Below, piece after piece: positions 8,922 through 18,360 of a DNA stretch of 64,000 bases. The stretch lies in contig REER01000053.1 in NCBI GenBank assembly GCA_007694945.1, forward strand, positions 36,387 through 100,386, written 5' to 3'. Position numbers and translations under genes: made by a program. The notes beneath the pieces are model-generated. The model was not told where the DNA came from, searched no databases, and was given only the letters and a program-made list of their open reading frames with translations. The number at the start of each line of letters is the position of its first letter. Position 1 is the stretch's first letter. The stretch comes from Paracoccaceae bacterium (GTDB lineage: Bacteria; Pseudomonadota; Alphaproteobacteria; Rhodobacterales; Rhodobacteraceae).

Positions 8922-11135
8922 TTGGCAGTTCGAAAGGTCGCGAAGGACGACCTAGCAAACGCCCCAAAGCCTGCGCTGCGAGAGAGTGCCAAAGTGCCCG
9001 AAACAGACACGGATGCAACATCCAGCAATGAAGCGCGCCTGACCGAGATCCAGGCGCTAGTGGTCGAGCTGATCCACGTTCTGCTGGCGAGTGACATTGC
9101 CGATGTCGATGCAGCCATCAACGAATGTCTCGCCCGATTGGGCGAATACGCGAAACGCGACCGGACTTATGTCTTTGTGCGCGACAACGAACATGCTGAT
9201 AATACGCATGAATGGTGCGCGCCCGGCATCCCCGCGATGATCGATCAGTTGCAGGGCCTTTCAATCGCCGAATACGGCGCGCTCTTCGATCCGTTGATAC
9301 AGAATCAGGTGATTCTGATCCCCGATATCGACGATTTCCTGCCCGGCTCACCCGAACATGAGATTCTGGCCGCGCAGGAAATTAGGTCGCTGTTGCTGGT
9401 TCCGATGCTGGAGGGTCCGGAGTTCTTTGGTTTCGTCGGCTTTGATTCAGTTGCCGAGCGCGGCGATTTCCTGCCCGGCGAGGTCTATCTGCTGCGCGCT
9501 TTCGCCGATGTCGTGCGATCGGTCCTTTTGCGCCGCTCGGCGACCGAGGACCTGGCACGCGAACGTGCCTTTCTGGAGGGCATTGTTAGCACCACAGCTG
9601 CCGGTTTGCTGGTGCTGGACGGAGATGGCACGATCATCTTCGCCAACAAGGCCTGCGAGGATGTCCTCGGCGTCCCGGTCGATGCGCTGATCGGCATGAA
9701 TTGCGACAGTCCGGACTGGGAATTGCTCGACCTTGAAGGGCGAACTCTGGGCAAGGAAGACAAGCCATTCTACCGCGTCATGAAAACGGGCACGGATGTC
9801 ACAAATTGCCGCATCGCGCTGCGGATGGATGAGCGCACTCGCTACGTATCCATCAACGCAGCCCCGATCCCGACAGAAGCCGCATCATCCGGTCGCGTGC
9901 TCTATGCGGTGTCGGACGTGACAGCACTGGTGCGTGCCGAACGATCGCGCGAGGCCGCCTTGGCCGAGGCGCGGCGTGCAAACGAGACGAAATCGAATTT
10001 CCTTGCCAAGATGAGCCACGAATTGCGCACGCCCCTGAACGGCGTGCTCGGGATCACCGAGATCCTCGCTGACACGACGCAGGACGCCGATCAACGCCAG
10101 CTCATATCGATCCTGCACGATTCGGGGCAATTGCTGATGAACATCATCAACGATCTGCTCGACATGACGCGGATTGAAGCCAACGCCCTGCATCTGGAAC
10201 AGATTCCCTTCTCGCTTGCGGAACTGGCGCGGCGCACGGAGGAAGTACACACGCTGCGCGCCTCGGAAAAGCGGCTGTCCTTCGCAGTTACGCTGGACGA
10301 CAAGCTGGGAGCGCCGCGGCTTGGCGACCCGCACCGGCTGATGCAGATCATGCATAACCTGATCAGCAATGCGCTTAAGTTCACCGAAGACGGGCATGTA
10401 ACTGTCATGATTCGCGCCGCGGACCATGCGCATGTCGTTATTGAAGTGTCCGACAGCGGGATCGGGATGAGCGCCGCACAACAGTTAAAGGTGCTGGAGC
10501 CCTTCACCCAGGCCGATACCAGCATTTCGCGACGGTTCGGCGGAACGGGCCTGGGCATGGCAATCGTCAAGTCTCTTACAGAACTCTTTGGCGGCACTCT
10601 CGAAATCAACAGCAGGCAAGGTGAAGGGACGCGCGTGACCGTACGTCTGCCGCTGGCAGCGGACCACAAAGCCTCAGCCGAGCCGCAGACACCCACGCCG
10701 ATGGCGGCACAGGAACTCCCGCATATCTCGGTTCTCGCAATCGACGACAATCGGACGAACCTTATCGTGCTGAGCATGATGCTGGGCCGCATTGGCGCGA
10801 AGGTCGTGCTCGCGGGCAGCGGGAGGGAAGCACTTGCGGCTTTTGGGCACGAACGATTTGACCTCGTCATCTGCGATATTTCCATGCCGGAGATGGATGG
10901 CATAACGCTGCTCAGGGCGTTTCGGAAGATAGAATCTGAACGCCAGGTCCGAAAGACCCCGGCCATCGCCTTCACTGCCAATGCCATGACGCATCAGGTC
11001 GAAAGCTATCTGGCCTGCGGTTTCGATGGCTGCCTGACGAAACCCGTCAAGCTCGAGAGCGTTGTCGACGTGGTGGGCACTGTGCTGCGCGACCATCCTC
11101 CAGTTGCGGCGCCGGCTCGTAGCACCGTTCCTTGA
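8922..11135 (+). CDS. Soluble hybrid histidine kinase (GAF-PAS-HisKA-HATPase-REC)
   Basis: 737 residues with no membrane segment, so it should sense something in the cytoplasm. From the N-terminus: GAF-like domain (about 40-205), PAS domain (about 215-335), HisKA with phospho-acceptor H366 in SHELRTPLNG, HATPase with N-box N479/N483 (HNLISNALKF), DSGIGM and GGTGLGMAI loops, then a receiver domain (about 603-730) with acidic pair D608-D609, phospho-site D652 (CDISMPEMDG) and K707. The start is TTG at 8922 with AGGA about 6 nt before it; no ATG or GTG precedes it in frame near a ribosome site. There is no adjacent response regulator or Hpt gene, so its target is unknown. It converges on the RNase T2 gene with a 3-nt gap. 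Confidence 0.88.
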   Translation: MAVRKVAKDDLANAPKPALRESAKVPETDTDATSSNEARLTEIQALVVELIHVLLASDIADVDAAINECLARLGEYAKRDRTYVFVRDNEHADNTHEWCAPGIPAMIDQLQGLSIAEYGALFDPLIQNQVILIPDIDDFLPGSPEHEILAAQEIRSLLLVPMLEGPEFFGFVGFDSVAERGDFLPGEVYLLRAFADVVRSVLLRRSATEDLARERAFLEGIVSTTAAGLLVLDGDGTIIFANKACEDVLGVPVDALIGMNCDSPDWELLDLEGRTLGKEDKPFYRVMKTGTDVTNCRIALRMDERTRYVSINAAPIPTEAASSGRVLYAVSDVTALVRAERSREAALAEARRANETKSNFLAKMSHELRTPLNGVLGITEILADTTQDADQRQLISILHDSGQLLMNIINDLLDMTRIEANALHLEQIPFSLAELARRTEEVHTLRASEKRLSFAVTLDDKLGAPRLGDPHRLMQIMHNLISNALKFTEDGHVTVMIRAADHAHVVIEVSDSGIGMSAAQQLKVLEPFTQADTSISRRFGGTGLGMAIVKSLTELFGGTLEINSRQGEGTRVTVRLPLAADHKASAEPQTPTPMAAQELPHISVLAIDDNRTNLIVLSMMLGRIGAKVVLAGSGREALAAFGHERFDLVICDISMPEMDGITLLRAFRKIESERQVRKTPAIAFTANAMTHQVESYLACGFDGCLTKPVKLESVVDVVGTVLRDHPPVAAPARSTVP

Positions 11136-11138
11136 GGC

Positions 11139-11789
11139 TCAGGGTTTTGCCGGCAACCGAACCTCATCCTCGCGGCAATCTCGGGCCAGCAGGGCGTCAT
11201 CACAGCGGCGTGGGTTCAGACCGTGGCTCAGGCAGAGCCGGATCTCCTGCGCCCTGCCCTCGCGGCAGGTCAGAATTGCCATCTCGGAGCCGATGGAAGG
11301 GTTGGCCTTGCGAAAGACCTCGAGAATCAGCGCGGGCGCGCGTTCGATATCGGCCTCGAGTGCTCGGATCGGCTCCGGGAAGTGCAACGCCGCAAAGGCA
11401 GCGCGCGTCTGCGCGAAATAGGCTCCGGGGTCGAGCCCGGAGCATGCGCCATGCTTGCGCCATTGATGCCGCGCAAGCCCTTCAGATCCCATGATATCAA
11501 GCATGGACGCAACAAGCTGACGGTCGGGCGGGGCATGCGGCGTGTCGCAGAATACGGGCCAGCCGCCATCCTCATGCTGCGGCCAGAGGCCATGGACCAG
11601 CCAGCCCGCCCCCGCACCCGACGCGCAGCGCGCATCGCCACGCGCGGCACCCTCGGCGGCGCACCAGCTTGGCGTCCAGCTCAGCGCGAGAACGTAGTAG
11701 CCATCCGGCTCCTGCCGGGGTTGCAGGCCCTGCCAAACCCAGACACCGAAAGCCAGCCCAGCCAGCGCCACAATGGTCAACCAGCGCAT
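11139..11789 (-). CDS. Ribonuclease T2 family protein, exported
   Basis: 216 residues from the ATG at 11787-11789, chosen because GAGGAAAAGC precedes it; an earlier in-frame start at 11825 has none. An N-terminal hydrophobic helix (WLTIVALAGLAFGVWVW) would export or anchor it in the periplasm. Both catalytic blocks of the T2 family are present: WLVHGLWPQ (CAS I, H66) and HQWRKHGACSG (CAS II, H108 and H113, with K112). Several cysteines (W-C-A, D-A-R-C, F-C-D, G-A-C-S, L-T-C-R, R-D-C-R) are spaced as for disulphides. Family members cut single-stranded RNA through a 2',3'-cyclic phosphate; in a periplasm this is usually taken as RNA scavenging. It diverges from trcR. Confidence 0.9.
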   Translation of the reverse strand: MRWLTIVALAGLAFGVWVWQGLQPRQEPDGYYVLALSWTPSWCAAEGAARGDARCASGAGAGWLVHGLWPQHEDGGWPVFCDTPHAPPDRQLVASMLDIMGSEGLARHQWRKHGACSGLDPGAYFAQTRAAFAALHFPEPIRALEADIERAPALILEVFRKANPSIGSEMAILTCREGRAQEIRLCLSHGLNPRRCDDALLARDCREDEVRLPAKP

Positions 11790-11933
11790 TTTTGCTTTTC
11801 CTCTACGCCTAGTTTGGCTATACACGGCTCATCCCCGACATCGAGGACAGTGCAGGCCCGGCCTGCCGCCGATTTCCGGCACCAAAGCGATATTGCGCGC
11901 GCGCCCCGCGCATCTATGACAGGAGGTCACATC

Positions 11934-12707
11934 ATGTCAAAACCCCTGATGCCGAAAGCAACGGCCGTCTGGCTTGTGGATAACACGACGCTTAGCTTCA
12001 AGCAGATCGCGGATTTCTGCGGCCTGCACGAACTGGAGGTGCAGGGCATCGCCGATGGTGATGTCGCAGCCGGGGTCAAGGGCTTCGACCCCGTCGCCAA
12101 CACCCAGCTCGATCCTATCGAGATCGAGCGTGGTGAGAAGGACCCGACCTACAAGCTGAAACTGAAATACAACCCCGCCGCCGAGGGCGAGGAAAAACGC
12201 CGCGGGCCGCGTTATACTCCGCTTTCCAAGCGGCAGGACCGTCCAGCGTCGATCCTATGGCTGGTGAAGTTCCATCCCGAGCTCGCCGATGCCCAGATCC
12301 GCCGCCTCGTCGGCACTACGAATTCCACGATTCAGGCCATCCGCGAACGGACGCATTGGAACATCGCCAATCTGCAACCCATCGACCCGGTGGCGCTTGG
12401 CCTTTGCCGTCAATCCGAGTTGGACAAGGAAGTGCAAAAAGCCGCCGCCAAGCGCGCGGATGCTGGCGAGGTCATGAGCGACGACGAACGCCGCAAGCTC
12501 GTCTCGACCGAGCAGTCGCTGGAAATGGAAGAGGAACCCAAGATGCCTGCCAGCATTGCCGGGCTGGAAAACTTCTCGATCAGCGATCTGAATGAAACAC
12601 CCGAAGATACGGCCAAGGCGGCTGATTACAGCGATGCCGAGAGTTTCTTCAATCTGCCCGAGGATGACGAGGACGAAGACAAGGAAGAGGACAGCACCAG
12701 CCGCTAG
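11934..12707 (+). CDS. trcR: Cell cycle transcriptional regulator TrcR (DUF1013)
   Basis: 257 residues. The opening MSKPLMPKATAVWLVDNT followed by a helix-turn-helix-like segment (LSFKQIADFCGLHELEVQGIA) identifies the DUF1013 family, whose Caulobacter member TrcR associates with RNA polymerase and affects cell-cycle genes. A second HTH-like stretch (DAQIRRLVGTTNSTIQAI) lies around residue 120. The C-terminus is strongly acidic (DDEDEDKEED). The ATG at 11934 has a near-perfect AGGAGGT ribosome site, so a long upstream in-frame extension to 11223 is not real. It is followed 69 nt later by pheT in the same direction. Confidence 0.88.
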   Translation: MSKPLMPKATAVWLVDNTTLSFKQIADFCGLHELEVQGIADGDVAAGVKGFDPVANTQLDPIEIERGEKDPTYKLKLKYNPAAEGEEKRRGPRYTPLSKRQDRPASILWLVKFHPELADAQIRRLVGTTNSTIQAIRERTHWNIANLQPIDPVALGLCRQSELDKEVQKAAAKRADAGEVMSDDERRKLVSTEQSLEMEEEPKMPASIAGLENFSISDLNETPEDTAKAADYSDAESFFNLPEDDEDEDKEEDSTSR

Positions 12708-12776
12708 GCGCGGTGGCTTTTCTCTGGCGCTGATCTGGGCTAGGGCCAGCGCAAAGGTCGATTTCGGGGAAGAGAC

Positions 12777-15197
12777 ATGAAATTCACGCTGTCCTGGCTC
12801 AAGGACCATCTGGAAACCGAGGCAACGCTGTCCGAGATTGCCGAGGCGCTCACCGATCTGGGGCTTGAGGTAGAAGAGATCAGTGACCCTGCCGACAGCC
12901 TAGGCGCCTTTCGCATCGCCCGCGTGATCGAGGCCGCGCAGCACCCGGATGCCGACCGCCTGCGTCTGTGCCGGGTCGAGACCTGGCCCGATGGCCCGGA
13001 TGGCCCGGCCGAGGAAGTGCAGGTCGTCTGCGGCGCACCGAATGCGCGCACGGGGATGCGCGGGGTATTTGCGCCTGTCGGCACGCATATTCCCGGCACC
13101 GGGGTCGATCTGAAACCCGGCGTGATCCGGGGGCAGGCGAGCAACGGGATGCTATGTTCCGAACGCGAATTGATGCTCTCTGATGATCATGACGGCATTA
13201 TCGAGTTGCCCGAGGATGCGCCGCCGGGAATGCGCTATATCGACTATGCCGGGCTGAATGACCCGGTGATCGACATTTCCATCACCCCCAACCGCCCTGA
13301 CGCGCTGGGCGTGCGCGGCGTCGCGCGCGACCTGGCTGCGCGGGGGCTGGGCGTGCTCAAGCCGCTGGTGGTGGAGCCTGTTCCGGGGCAGTTCGACAGC
13401 CCGATCAGTGTGACCATCGACCCAGCGCTGAAGGACAAGGGCTGCCCGCTCTTTGCTGGTCGCGTGATCCGTAGCGTGAAAAACGGCCCCTCGCCCGACT
13501 GGCTGCAAAAGCGGTTGCGCGCCATCGGGCTGCGTCCGATTTCGGCGCTGGTCGATATTACCAATTTCTTCACCTTCGCGCTTAATCGCCCGCTGCATGT
13601 TTTTGACGCCGCCAAAGTTCAGGGCGGGTTGCGCATTCACCAGGCACAGGGCGATGAGGAATTGCTGGCACTCGACGGCAAGACCTACAGGCTCGAAGCA
13701 GGGCAGATGGTCATCTCGGATGATATCGGCCCCGAGAGCCTTGCCGGCATCATGGGCGGCGAGCATTCGGGCTGCACCGAAGCCACTGTCGATGTGTTTC
13801 TGGAATCCGCCTATTGGGACCCGATCACCATCGCCGCCACCGGACGCGCGCTGAAAATCAACTCGGATGCGCGCTACCGCTTTGAGCGCGGCGTGGACCC
13901 GGCCTTCACTATTGACGGGCTGGAACTGGCCACGCGCATGGTGCTGGAGCTTTGCGGCGGGGAGCCCTCGCATGTGGTGTTGGATGGCGCGGTGCCCGAC
14001 ACGAGCCGCAGCTACCGTTTTGACCCCTCGCGGATGGGCGCGCTCGTGGGCATGGACATCCCCGAGGCCACGCAGCGCGAGATTTTGACCGCACTTGGCT
14101 TCCGGCTGGAGGGTGATCAGGCCTTCCCGCCAAGCTGGCGGCCCGACATTCTGGGCGCGGCCGATCTGGTCGAGGAAATTGCCCGCATCGCCTCGCTGAG
14201 CAAGCTTGAAGCGCAGTCCCTGCCGCGCGTGCAGGTCGGCGTGCCGCGCCCGATTCTGACGCTCCTGCAGTCGCGCGAGCGTGCGGCGCGGCGGATGCTG
14301 GCGGGGCTGGGGTATAATGAATGCGTGACTTACAGTTTCATTGACGCTGTGTCGGCGCAGGGCTTTGGCGGTGGCAGTGAGGACGTGCGGCTGGAAAACC
14401 CGATCTCGTCCGAGATGACGCATATGCGCCCGGACCTGCTGCCGGGGCTTTTGCAGGCCGCCGCCCGCAATCAGGCGCGCGGCACACTCGATTGCGCCCT
14501 GTTCGAGGTTGGCCCCGCCTTCTCGGGCGGCGAACCGGGCGAGCAGCATGTGCAGGCGGCGGGGGTGCTCGTCGGCGCCACTGGCCCACGCGACCCGCAT
14601 GGTACGCGCCGCGTGGTCGATGTGTTTGACGTCAAGGCCGATGCCGAGGCGGTGCTTTCGGCCATCGGCGCGCCTCCGCGGTCGCAGATCAACCGCAAGG
14701 TGCCGGAGTGGTTCCATCCGGGGCGTTCGGGTGTCATCTCGCTCGGGCCGAAACTGCCGCTCGCGGTCTTCGGCGAGTTGCACCCGCGCGTGCTTAAAGC
14801 CTTTGACATCAAGGGGCCGGTCATGGGCTTCACAGCCTGGCTGGAAAATCCGCCGCAACCGAAGACGCGCAAGACCACGCGCCCCTCGCTCGTCGTCTCG
14901 ACGCTGCAACCGGTCGAGCGTGATTTCGCCTTTGTGGTCGCGCAGGAGGTCGAGGCACTGACAGCTGTCAATGCGGCCCTCGGGGCCGACAAGGCGCTGA
15001 TCGAGGCGGTGCAGGTCTTTGATGAGTTCACTGGCCCCAAGGCCGAGGCGCAATTCGGCGCGGGCCGCAAATCGCTGGCGATTGCCGTGCGCCTGCAACC
15101 TGTGGACAAGACCCTCACCGAGGACGAGATTGAGGCTGTCAGCCACAAGATTGTGGAGAAGGTCGAAAAGGCCACAGGCGGCCAGTTGCGCGGCTAG
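12777..15197 (+). CDS. pheT: Phenylalanine-tRNA ligase beta subunit
   Basis: 806 residues, the normal length for the bacterial long beta chain that pairs with PheS to charge tRNA-Phe. Visible in order: N-terminal MKFTLSWLKDHL, EMAP-like tRNA-binding domain (about 40-155, with AAQHPDADRLRLC), B3/B4 editing region (about 210-390), B5 domain (about 400-475), the catalytic-like core, and a C-terminal anticodon-binding FDX-ACB domain (about 710-806, RDFAFVV...GRKSLAIAVRLQP). The ATG follows GGGAAGAGAC. pheS is not in this window. A 763-residue open frame on the opposite strand is a codon-bias shadow. Confidence 0.96.
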   Translation: MKFTLSWLKDHLETEATLSEIAEALTDLGLEVEEISDPADSLGAFRIARVIEAAQHPDADRLRLCRVETWPDGPDGPAEEVQVVCGAPNARTGMRGVFAPVGTHIPGTGVDLKPGVIRGQASNGMLCSERELMLSDDHDGIIELPEDAPPGMRYIDYAGLNDPVIDISITPNRPDALGVRGVARDLAARGLGVLKPLVVEPVPGQFDSPISVTIDPALKDKGCPLFAGRVIRSVKNGPSPDWLQKRLRAIGLRPISALVDITNFFTFALNRPLHVFDAAKVQGGLRIHQAQGDEELLALDGKTYRLEAGQMVISDDIGPESLAGIMGGEHSGCTEATVDVFLESAYWDPITIAATGRALKINSDARYRFERGVDPAFTIDGLELATRMVLELCGGEPSHVVLDGAVPDTSRSYRFDPSRMGALVGMDIPEATQREILTALGFRLEGDQAFPPSWRPDILGAADLVEEIARIASLSKLEAQSLPRVQVGVPRPILTLLQSRERAARRMLAGLGYNECVTYSFIDAVSAQGFGGGSEDVRLENPISSEMTHMRPDLLPGLLQAAARNQARGTLDCALFEVGPAFSGGEPGEQHVQAAGVLVGATGPRDPHGTRRVVDVFDVKADAEAVLSAIGAPPRSQINRKVPEWFHPGRSGVISLGPKLPLAVFGELHPRVLKAFDIKGPVMGFTAWLENPPQPKTRKTTRPSLVVSTLQPVERDFAFVVAQEVEALTAVNAALGADKALIEAVQVFDEFTGPKAEAQFGAGRKSLAIAVRLQPVDKTLTEDEIEAVSHKIVEKVEKATGGQLRG

Positions 15198-15297
15198 GCC
15201 GCGCTCCTGCCTCTCGCGCACAGGCCCCGTGCGCCTGTACGCCTTGTCCCTTGCCCCCCGGATCGCAGATAGAGGGGTAAGCAGACAGGAGATTACA

Positions 15298-16278
15298 ATG
15301 GGCCAGCTTATCGATGGCGAATGGTCAACCAAATGGTATGACACCAAATCCACCGGCGGCGCATTCAAGCGCAGCACGGCAAAGTTTCGCAACTGGGTCA
15401 CGGCGGACGGCCGCCCCGGCCCCTCGGGCGAAGGCGGGTTCAACGCCGAGGAAGGGCGCTATCACCTCTATGTTTCCTACGCCTGCCCCTGGGCGCATCG
15501 CACGCTGATCTTTCGCGCACTGAAAGGGCTGGACGGTCTGATCGACGTCTCTGCCGTGCATCCCGATATGCTGGATGACGGCTGGACCTTTGACACCGAT
15601 TTCGACGGGGCGACCGGCGATCGGCTACACGGGGCGCGCTTCATGCGCGAGGTCTATCTGCGCGCCGATCCAAAGATTTCGGGTCGGGTGACTGTGCCCG
15701 TACTCTGGGACAAGGCGCAGGATACCATCGTCTCGAATGAATCCGCCGAAATTATCCGCATGTTCAATTCGGCCTTTGACGGGCTGACGGGCAATTACGA
15801 TGATTACTATCCCGAAGACCTGCGCGCCGAGATCGACGCGGTAAACGTGCGCATCTATGACACGCTCAACAACGGGGTCTACAAATCCGGCTTCGCCACC
15901 ACACAAGAGGCCTATGACAAGGCGGTGCATCCGCTGTTCGACACGCTCGACTGGCTGGAAGATCGGCTCTCAAAGCGGCGCTATCTCATTGGCGAGCGGC
16001 TGACCGAGGCCGACTGGCGGCTCTTCACCACGCTGGTGCGCTTCGACGGCGTCTATCACCTGCATTTCAAGTGCAACCGCCGCCGGATCGTGGATTACCC
16101 TACGCTCTGGGCCTATACTCGCGAGCTCTACCAGCATCTTGGCGTGGCCGAGACCGTGCGCATGGATCATATCGTGCGGCACTATCATTACAGCCATGAC
16201 ACGATAAACCCGAACCGGATCATTCCGATCAATCCAGTGCTGGATTTCACGGCACCGCATGGGCGAGATCATCTCTGA
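15298..16278 (+). CDS. Glutathione S-transferase, glutathionyl-hydroquinone reductase (YqjG/ECM4) type
   Basis: 326 residues. The thioredoxin-like part holds YACPWAHRT with the catalytic cysteine at residue 63, the same position and motif as in E. coli YqjG, and VPVLWD plus SNESAEIIRMFN form the glutathione-binding region. The helical C-terminal part ends with ADWRLFTTLVRFD and HYHYSHDTINP, both typical of this subfamily. The family reduces glutathionyl-hydroquinones with glutathione. Start ATG at 15298 with GGAG 7 nt upstream. It stands alone between pheT and a lytic transglycosylase gene. Confidence 0.88.
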   Translation: MGQLIDGEWSTKWYDTKSTGGAFKRSTAKFRNWVTADGRPGPSGEGGFNAEEGRYHLYVSYACPWAHRTLIFRALKGLDGLIDVSAVHPDMLDDGWTFDTDFDGATGDRLHGARFMREVYLRADPKISGRVTVPVLWDKAQDTIVSNESAEIIRMFNSAFDGLTGNYDDYYPEDLRAEIDAVNVRIYDTLNNGVYKSGFATTQEAYDKAVHPLFDTLDWLEDRLSKRRYLIGERLTEADWRLFTTLVRFDGVYHLHFKCNRRRIVDYPTLWAYTRELYQHLGVAETVRMDHIVRHYHYSHDTINPNRIIPINPVLDFTAPHGRDHL

Positions 16279-16357
16279 GCGATGGCTCACGCAAATGCGA
16301 TTCCCTCGCGCGGGTGCTTGCGATAACGTAGCGACAAAACAACAGTGCGAGGGCAGT

Positions 16358-17536
16358 ATGCGTTTTCTCTCCGTTCTGGCGACAGGGCTTTTCTTCGGTT
16401 TCGCAAGCGCGGCGAGTGCGCAGAGTTGCGGCGGCAATTTCGGCGCCTTCGTCGAAGGCTTGAAGGCAGAAGCCATCCAGCGCGGTTTCGATCGCGGGCT
16501 GGTGGATAATTTCTTCCGCGGGGTGCAATTCAATCAGGCCGTCATCAATGCCGACCGGCGGCAGGGCATCTTCCAGCGCCCCTTCCTCGATTTCTCGCGT
16601 GCATTGATCTCGCAGAACCGGATGAACGCCGGTCGTGCCAATTATGACCGCCACCGCGCCATCTTCGACCGGGCGCAGAGCCAATATGGCGTGCCGCCCG
16701 GAATCCTCTTGGCCTTCTGGGCTTTCGAGACGGATTTCGGCGCCAATCAGGGAGATTTCAACACGGTCAACGCCTTGGTCACGCTGGCGCATGACTGCCG
16801 CCGCCCGGAACTCTTCCGCCCACAGGTTTTTGCCGCGCTGGAGATGCACCAGCGCGGTGATCTCGATCCGCGCACCATGACCGGCGCCTGGGCGGGCGAG
16901 ATCGGGATGGTGCAGAAACTGCCCTCCGACATCATCGCCCATGCGGTTGATGGCGATGGCAGCGGGCGGATCGACCTGCAGCGTTCGGTCGCGGATTCGA
17001 TCATGTCGGGCGCTTCAATGCTGCGCGCCAATGGCTGGCGACCCAACGAGCCCTGGATGCACGAGGTTGCCATACCACAGGGGTTGGACCTGACCCAGAC
17101 GGGCCTGCGCACCGGACTGACTGTCGACCAGTGGCAGCAGATGGGTGTCCGGCCCACGCATGGCAGCCTGCCATCGGGCAATATGCGCGCCTCGATCATC
17201 CTGCCGCAGGGCCATCGCGGCCCGGCCTTCATGGTGTTTCACAATTACCGCGTGCTCTTCGAGTGGAACCAGAGCTTCATCTATGTCACCACAGCGGCCT
17301 ATTTCGGGACGCGCCTGATGGGCGCGCCGGTCTATCAGGCAGGTAACCCGGAGCCCGGGCTGAATCAGGACCAGATGCGTCAGTTGCAACAGGGGCTTGT
17401 CCAGCGCGGTTATGACGTTGGCGGGATCGATGGAATCCTCGGCGCAAATACCCGCGCTGCTGTGCAGGACGTTCAAGCGCAACTCGGTATGCCCGCTGAT
17501 GGCTGGCCCACGCCTCAACTCCTGCGCAATCTCTGA
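16358..17536 (+). CDS. Lytic murein transglycosylase (MltB/SltB type) with peptidoglycan-binding domain
   Basis: 392 residues from the ATG at 16358 (GAGGG upstream; an in-frame extension overlapping the GST gene is unlikely). Signal peptide ending at SAASAQS. The SLT_2 domain occupies about 25-300 with catalytic glutamate E124 in FWAFETDFG and the AWAGEIGMVQKLPSDI loop; DGDGSGRIDL looks like the calcium-binding loop of the family. A C-terminal PG_binding_1 domain (about 325-390, MRQLQQGLVQRGYDVGGIDG) would hold it on the wall. It cleaves glycan strands, leaving 1,6-anhydro-MurNAc ends, in the periplasm. The downstream small gene has no obvious link to it. Confidence 0.92.
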   Translation: MRFLSVLATGLFFGFASAASAQSCGGNFGAFVEGLKAEAIQRGFDRGLVDNFFRGVQFNQAVINADRRQGIFQRPFLDFSRALISQNRMNAGRANYDRHRAIFDRAQSQYGVPPGILLAFWAFETDFGANQGDFNTVNALVTLAHDCRRPELFRPQVFAALEMHQRGDLDPRTMTGAWAGEIGMVQKLPSDIIAHAVDGDGSGRIDLQRSVADSIMSGASMLRANGWRPNEPWMHEVAIPQGLDLTQTGLRTGLTVDQWQQMGVRPTHGSLPSGNMRASIILPQGHRGPAFMVFHNYRVLFEWNQSFIYVTTAAYFGTRLMGAPVYQAGNPEPGLNQDQMRQLQQGLVQRGYDVGGIDGILGANTRAAVQDVQAQLGMPADGWPTPQLLRNL

Positions 17537-17651
17537 ACGCGGCGCTTCCTCGCGCGAAAAGCTTGTTCTTGGCTCGCAGCCCATTTTCTTCCAAGCTCTG
17601 AAGTGGCGTGTGTGCGCCCAAGTGGATCACGATTTATAGTGGGAGAATCAG

Positions 17652-17993
17652 ATGGGACGTAGGGATGAATTGATTGAACGTTATGCACGGGACCTGCGCG
17701 AGAAATGTGGGGTCGAGCCGGATATGGAGTTGTTGCGCAAGGTCACGATCGGCTGCGGTCCGTCGATTTATGACGCAGATGCCGCGACGGTCGCCATGAC
17801 CCAGCAACACGAACTCGACACTGTGCGTCGCAATTTCCTGATGAAGAAGCTGAGCCTTCCAGACGGGCAGGAACTACGCGACGCGATTGATGCGGTGATG
17901 GAACAATACGGACGCTCGGAGCGCAAAAAGTACCGCGCGGTGGTGTATTATCTTCTCACGCGTCATTTCAGCAAGGAAAGCGTTTACGCGTGA
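17652..17993 (+). CDS. DUF2853 family protein
   Basis: 113 residues, cytoplasmic and charged. The sequence (YARDLREKCGVEPDMELL, VTIGCGPSIYDADAATVA, NFLMKKL, RKKYRAVVYYLLTRHF) matches what I know of the DUF2853 family, a small helical protein common in alphaproteobacteria and Bacteroidetes with no established function. The length is full for the family. The start ATG at 17652 follows GTGGGAGAATCAG. A strong terminator hairpin at 18124 closes its transcript before lon, so it is probably monocistronic. Confidence 0.85.
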   Translation: MGRRDELIERYARDLREKCGVEPDMELLRKVTIGCGPSIYDADAATVAMTQQHELDTVRRNFLMKKLSLPDGQELRDAIDAVMEQYGRSERKKYRAVVYYLLTRHFSKESVYA

Positions 17994-18123
17994 CGGTGGC
18001 GCATTGATAAAATGCCACGGGCTTTTGGCTTGATCTGACACGTCGCTTCTGTGAAGCTTGTTGAACCTGGTTAGTATGACCGGAGTCTTTGCTTCCCGTG
18101 ACGTGAAGGGCACGTGGGTGAGT

Positions 18124-18157
18124 GGGGTTCCGGAGTACCGGAACCCCAATAATTTTT
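18124..18157 (+). terminator. Intrinsic terminator after the DUF2853 gene
   Basis: A perfect 10-bp stem (GGGGTTCCGG at 18124-18133, CCGGAACCCC at 18138-18147) with an AGTA loop is followed by AATAATTTTT. It lies in a 367-base gap between the DUF2853 gene and lon. Apart from this and the possible lon promoter, the gap shows nothing. Confidence 0.85.
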
Positions 18158-18293
18158 CTCCTGCAACCCTGTCTAATCGAAGCCGTGCAGGTTGCATCGC
18201 GATTTGCCGCTTCGTCACATCCGGGCCATTCTCCTGCCGAATTCACATGGCAAGCACGCTTCGGGCATAGCACGCCCCTGTCAGAAATGGCGG

Positions 18294-18322
18294 GTTGAAA
18301 CTTGGCGGTCCAGCCCACAGAT
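18294..18322 (+). promoter_or_regulatory. Possible heat-shock (RpoH) promoter for lon
   Basis: GTTGAAA (18294-18300), 13 bases, then CCCACAGAT (18314-18322), 39-67 nt before the lon ATG. This resembles the sigma-32 consensus (CTTGAAA, 13-14 bp, CCCCATnT), and lon is a classical heat-shock gene. The second box is only a partial match. Confidence 0.35.
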
Positions 18323-18360
18323 TAACGGCAACCCGAGTTTGTGACCCAAGGACAAGAAGA

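Noticed and set aside
13152..15443. 763-codon open frame opposite pheT
   Set aside because: It mirrors pheT codons in another frame; no domain is recognisable, and it is a shadow of high GC.
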